From contig JAUILN010000005.1 of NCBI GenBank assembly GCA_030432695.1, positions 1-64,000 on the forward strand: DNA of 64,000 nt, written 5' to 3'. Below the pieces are notes generated by a model that saw only the letters and a program-made list of their open reading frames with translations, was not told the DNA's origin and did not search any database. Origin of the DNA: a bacterium (GTDB lineage Bacteria; Planctomycetota; UBA1135; UBA2386). The stretch's first letter is position 1, and each line of letters opens with the position of its first letter. Shown here piece by piece: positions 61,371 to 64,000 of the stretch. A program made the translations under genes and the position numbers.

Positions 61371-62573
61371 ATGACCGATCGCCTCCGCCCCTCCTCCCCA
61401 CTCCTCGACTCGGCCGGCTGGCCCACCCGGCGCAGCATCCTCGCCGGCGGCGCCGGAGCCCTCGCGAGCCTCTCCCTCGCCGGCCGCGCCACCGCCACCG
61501 CTCCCTCGCTGCGAACACGACGCAGTGGCGCGAAGAAGAAGATCCTGATGCTCGGCGGCACCGGCTTCCTCGGCCCCGCCATCGTCCAGGCGGCGCTCGA
61601 CGCCGGCCACGAAGTCACGCTCTTCAACCGCGGCCGCACCGACCCGGGCCTGTTCGCCGACCTCGAGCAGCTGCGCGGCAACCGCCGTCGCCCGATGCGC
61701 GAAGGCATGCCCGAGCAGGACCTGAGCGCGCTGAAGGGCCGGGAGTGGGACTGCGCGATCGACACCTCGGCGTACTTCACGCGCAACATGGAGGACATGG
61801 TCGGAGTCCTGAAGGACCAGGTCGGCCACTACACCTTCATCTCGTCGATCTCGGTCTACAAGGACCTCGAGAAGAACTCCAACCCGGTCGACGAGTCCTC
61901 GGAGCTGTGCACCTGCGACGACCCCTACACCTGGGAGATGGGTGCCAACTACGAGAACTACGGCGCGCTCAAGGCCTACTGCGAGAAGGCCGTCGAGGCC
62001 GGCATGCCGGGACGCGGACTGTATGTGCGACCGGGCTACATCGTCGGCCCCCGCGACAACTCCGACCGCTTCACCTACTGGCCGGTGCGCGTCGCCTCGC
62101 GCGGCGGACGGATCCTGGCGCCTGGTCACCCCGAAGCGATGCAACAGTTCATCGATGTCCGCGACCTCGGCACCTGGATCGTTCATGCGGTCACCGAGGG
62201 CCTGACCGGCGCCTTCAACGCGACCGGCTTCAAGGGCCGGATCTCGACCGCCGAGCTGCTGCACACGATGAAGGGCACGCTGAACCACGAGTGCGAGTTC
62301 ACGTGGGTCGACGACGGGTTCCTGCAGGCGGAGGGCGTGAGCGCCTGGGGCGAGATGCCGTGCTGGACGCCGGCCAGCCTGTTCAACGTGTCGGCGAACG
62401 ACAAGGCGATCGCCGCCGGTCTCACCTTCCGGCCGATCGCCGAGACGATCCGCGCCACCTGGGAGTGGGCGCGCGACCAGCGCGGCATGGAGCGGCCGTG
62501 GCGCGCCGGGATGACCGCGGAGCGCGAGGCCGAACTGCTGCAGAAGTGGCTGGCGCGCGGGGACGGGAAGTGA
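61371..62573 (+). CDS. Tat-exported NAD-dependent epimerase/dehydratase
   Basis: 400 residues from ATG 61371. Twin-arginine signal TRRSILAGGAGALASLSLAG at ~20-40. The extended-SDR Rossmann motif GGTGFLG follows at ~63 (ILMLGGTGFLGPAIVQAALD), with the catalytic YGALKAYC at ~198 and the substrate-binding RPGYIVGPRDNSDRFTYW. It acts on a nucleotide sugar or a similar polyol, but periplasmic localisation is unusual for epimerases and suggests a non-nucleotide substrate. The next gene is 62 bases downstream on the same strand. Confidence 0.9.
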   Translation: MTDRLRPSSPLLDSAGWPTRRSILAGGAGALASLSLAGRATATAPSLRTRRSGAKKKILMLGGTGFLGPAIVQAALDAGHEVTLFNRGRTDPGLFADLEQLRGNRRRPMREGMPEQDLSALKGREWDCAIDTSAYFTRNMEDMVGVLKDQVGHYTFISSISVYKDLEKNSNPVDESSELCTCDDPYTWEMGANYENYGALKAYCEKAVEAGMPGRGLYVRPGYIVGPRDNSDRFTYWPVRVASRGGRILAPGHPEAMQQFIDVRDLGTWIVHAVTEGLTGAFNATGFKGRISTAELLHTMKGTLNHECEFTWVDDGFLQAEGVSAWGEMPCWTPASLFNVSANDKAIAAGLTFRPIAETIRATWEWARDQRGMERPWRAGMTAEREAELLQKWLARGDGK

Positions 62574-62635
62574 AGCTCGAGGCGTGAACCACGCGGCACG
62601 GTCGCCCGGCGCCGTGCGCGCGTACACTCGTCGCG

Positions 62636-63913
62636 ATGCTCCTCCCCGTGCATGGACTCCGGCTCACGCTGGTCCTCGGCTCCACGCTCTGGTTGCCGTT
62701 CGAACTCGTCGCGCAATCCGACGTCCCCGTCGCCGCGCCCCCGGTGCCGCCGTTGCACGGACCCGGCTGGGAACACACCGAGGTCGCGGTCGGCGGGGTC
62801 CTGCACCGGCTGCGGTCCGGTGAACTCTTCGGTCGACGCCAGGCAGTGACCGTGCTCGAGCTGGATCCACACGCGGTCCGACTCCGGGTGGCCGCGACCG
62901 ATCCCTGGTCGCGCCGGCCCACCACGCAGCTCGTGCGTGACCACGGAAGCGCGGTGGCGGCGATCAACGGCGGCTTTTTCGACACCTCGAACGGCACTCC
63001 GAGCGGGGTGATCCTGCAGGGCGGAGATCTGCGTCATCCCGCGACCGGCCGCGACGGCGAAGGAGCCGTGGTGGTCGATGCGGAGGGGCGCGCGCAGCTC
63101 GCGGTCGACCTGGCGCCGACAGCTCTCGAGCACTGGCACGAGGGCCTGTCGGCGTGGCCGGTGCTACTCCGCGATGGTGCGCTCGGGCGCGACGGCGGCT
63201 TCGACCCCGCGGGCCCGCGCCACCCCCGCTCGATGATCGGCTGGACGGCGGAGGGTCGACGGATCCTGCTCTGCGCGGTCGACGGCCGCCACGACGAGGC
63301 CGCCGGGATGACCTTCCACGAGCAGGTGCTGCTGCTGCGGGGGCTCGGCTGCGTCGACGCGCTGAACCTCGACGGCGGTGGATCGACGACGCTCTGGACC
63401 GCGACCGGCGGCGGCATCGCCAACCACCCGAGCGACAACCGTCGCTTCGACTCGGGTGGCGAGCGTGCCGTGGCCAACGCGTTGGTGGTGCTCGGCCGGG
63501 CGGTGTTCGTGCACGACGAGGAGCGGGCGGAGGTGTCGTCCGGCGTGGCCGAGACCTGCGCACGCGACGACGCGGTCGGGGGCGACGCGTTGCAGGTGCG
63601 AGCCACGTCCTCCGAGCCCGCCGAGGTGGTGTTTCGTCTTCCCGTCCCTCGGCGCACCGCGGCGACGGCCAGCTGGAGCCTGGAGATCCACCTCCCCGGC
63701 CGCAGCGACGACGGCGATCCCCAAGATCTGGAGGTCGTCCTCGACGAGGTCGTGCGGGCGGCCCGTCCCGGCGCCGACGCTCGCTGGCTCGAGATCGGGA
63801 CGCGCGCCCCTGCCGACGAGCCGGCGGAACTCCGGATCCGCGGCCGCGAGCCCGGCGTGATGCTGCTGATCGACGCCGTGCGGACCGTCGAACACGAGCG
63901 CACCGACCGCTAA
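62636..63913 (+). CDS. Secreted phosphodiester glycosidase (NAGPA-type)
   Basis: 425 residues from ATG 62636 with a hydrophobic leader (LHGLRLTLVLGSTLW-type, cleavage after the Ala-Gln near 27). The NAGPA/exopolysaccharide-type domain follows: SAVAAINGGFFDTSNGTPSG, HPRSMIGWTAEGRRILLCAV, DGRHDEAAGMTFHEQVLLLR, GLGCVDALNLDGGGSTTLWT and NHPSDNRRFDSGGERAVANA. The family removes N-acetylglucosamine phosphodiesters or acts on capsule/exopolysaccharide; the eukaryotic member uncovers mannose-6-phosphate. The C-terminal ~100 residues form an extra beta-rich domain, perhaps carbohydrate-binding. Confidence 0.92.
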   Translation: MLLPVHGLRLTLVLGSTLWLPFELVAQSDVPVAAPPVPPLHGPGWEHTEVAVGGVLHRLRSGELFGRRQAVTVLELDPHAVRLRVAATDPWSRRPTTQLVRDHGSAVAAINGGFFDTSNGTPSGVILQGGDLRHPATGRDGEGAVVVDAEGRAQLAVDLAPTALEHWHEGLSAWPVLLRDGALGRDGGFDPAGPRHPRSMIGWTAEGRRILLCAVDGRHDEAAGMTFHEQVLLLRGLGCVDALNLDGGGSTTLWTATGGGIANHPSDNRRFDSGGERAVANALVVLGRAVFVHDEERAEVSSGVAETCARDDAVGGDALQVRATSSEPAEVVFRLPVPRRTAATASWSLEIHLPGRSDDGDPQDLEVVLDEVVRAARPGADARWLEIGTRAPADEPAELRIRGREPGVMLLIDAVRTVEHERTDR

Positions 63914-63975
63914 CGTGCCCGTCTCCATCTCCCCCCGCACCTCGACGCCCCCACCCCGGGCGCCCTGCCAGCACC

Positions 63976-64000
63976 ATGGAACACGCCATCGCCGAGAGCC
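63976..64000 (+). CDS. Possible start of the next gene, cut by the window edge
   Basis: An ATG at 63976 opens MEHAIAES before the window ends. Only eight codons are visible, so this is no more than a possible start. Confidence 0.25.

Overview
The window is high-GC DNA from a planctomycete-like bacterium. Evidence for the phylum is the pairing of a DUF1549/DUF1553 cytochrome-type protein (52391-56023) with a DUF1501 Tat protein (56036-57517), plus DUF1080, Tat-exported Gfo/Idh/MocA and epimerase genes, a sulfatase, and alpha/alpha-toroid 'squalene-oxidase repeat' proteins. At least ten secreted proteins with unrelated N-terminal domains share a recurrent C-terminal module, which suggests a lineage-specific surface or secreted proteome. 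I cannot name genus or species.

Left part (1-17 kb): accessory, partly decayed DNA. It holds a 5'-truncated IS66 transposase, a fragment and a nonsense-interrupted copy of a phage-type ParB/methyltransferase fusion, a frameshifted DUF5681-type gene, and phage-like hypothetical genes. Further genes are broken by an 8-bp tandem duplication, an amber codon and C/G-run slips. Interspersed are intact secreted proteins (NHL/propeller-like, kelch), an AI-2E-type permease, infA, and two paralogous AT-hook proteins (7273-7653 and 16471-16869). Either the region is really decaying or the assembly has indel errors there; the rest of the window shows almost no broken genes.

Middle part (17-31 kb): a minus-strand block. 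Read in transcription order it encodes a beta-helix secreted protein (31175-29247), a terminator-like hairpin, a tetratricopeptide lipoprotein, a TonB-dependent receptor, a DUF3450 coiled-coil protein, a TtpC-like long ExbB, a second ExbB, ExbD, TonB, and a TPR lipoprotein, followed by an EamA transporter. This is the layout of the TonB2/TtpC energy-transduction clusters of marine gammaproteobacteria, with its own receptor attached. Upstream of it lie a 16-bp x 8 tandem repeat and a tRNA-Arg(CCT).

Right part (31.7-64 kb): mostly single genes and short operons. They are SDR + DUF1080; an 828-residue cytoplasmic protein built of seven ~90-residue repeats that I do not recognise; secreted module proteins; sulfatase; a TM1410-like glycosidase lipoprotein; Gfo/Idh/MocA; FG-GAP and DNRLRE proteins; a GT-C glycosyltransferase; an RRM protein; two toroid proteins; DUF1549/1553 + DUF1501; a class II photolyase fused to a renalase-like FAD oxidoreductase; a beta-helix protein; a Tat epimerase; and a NAGPA-type phosphodiester glycosidase.
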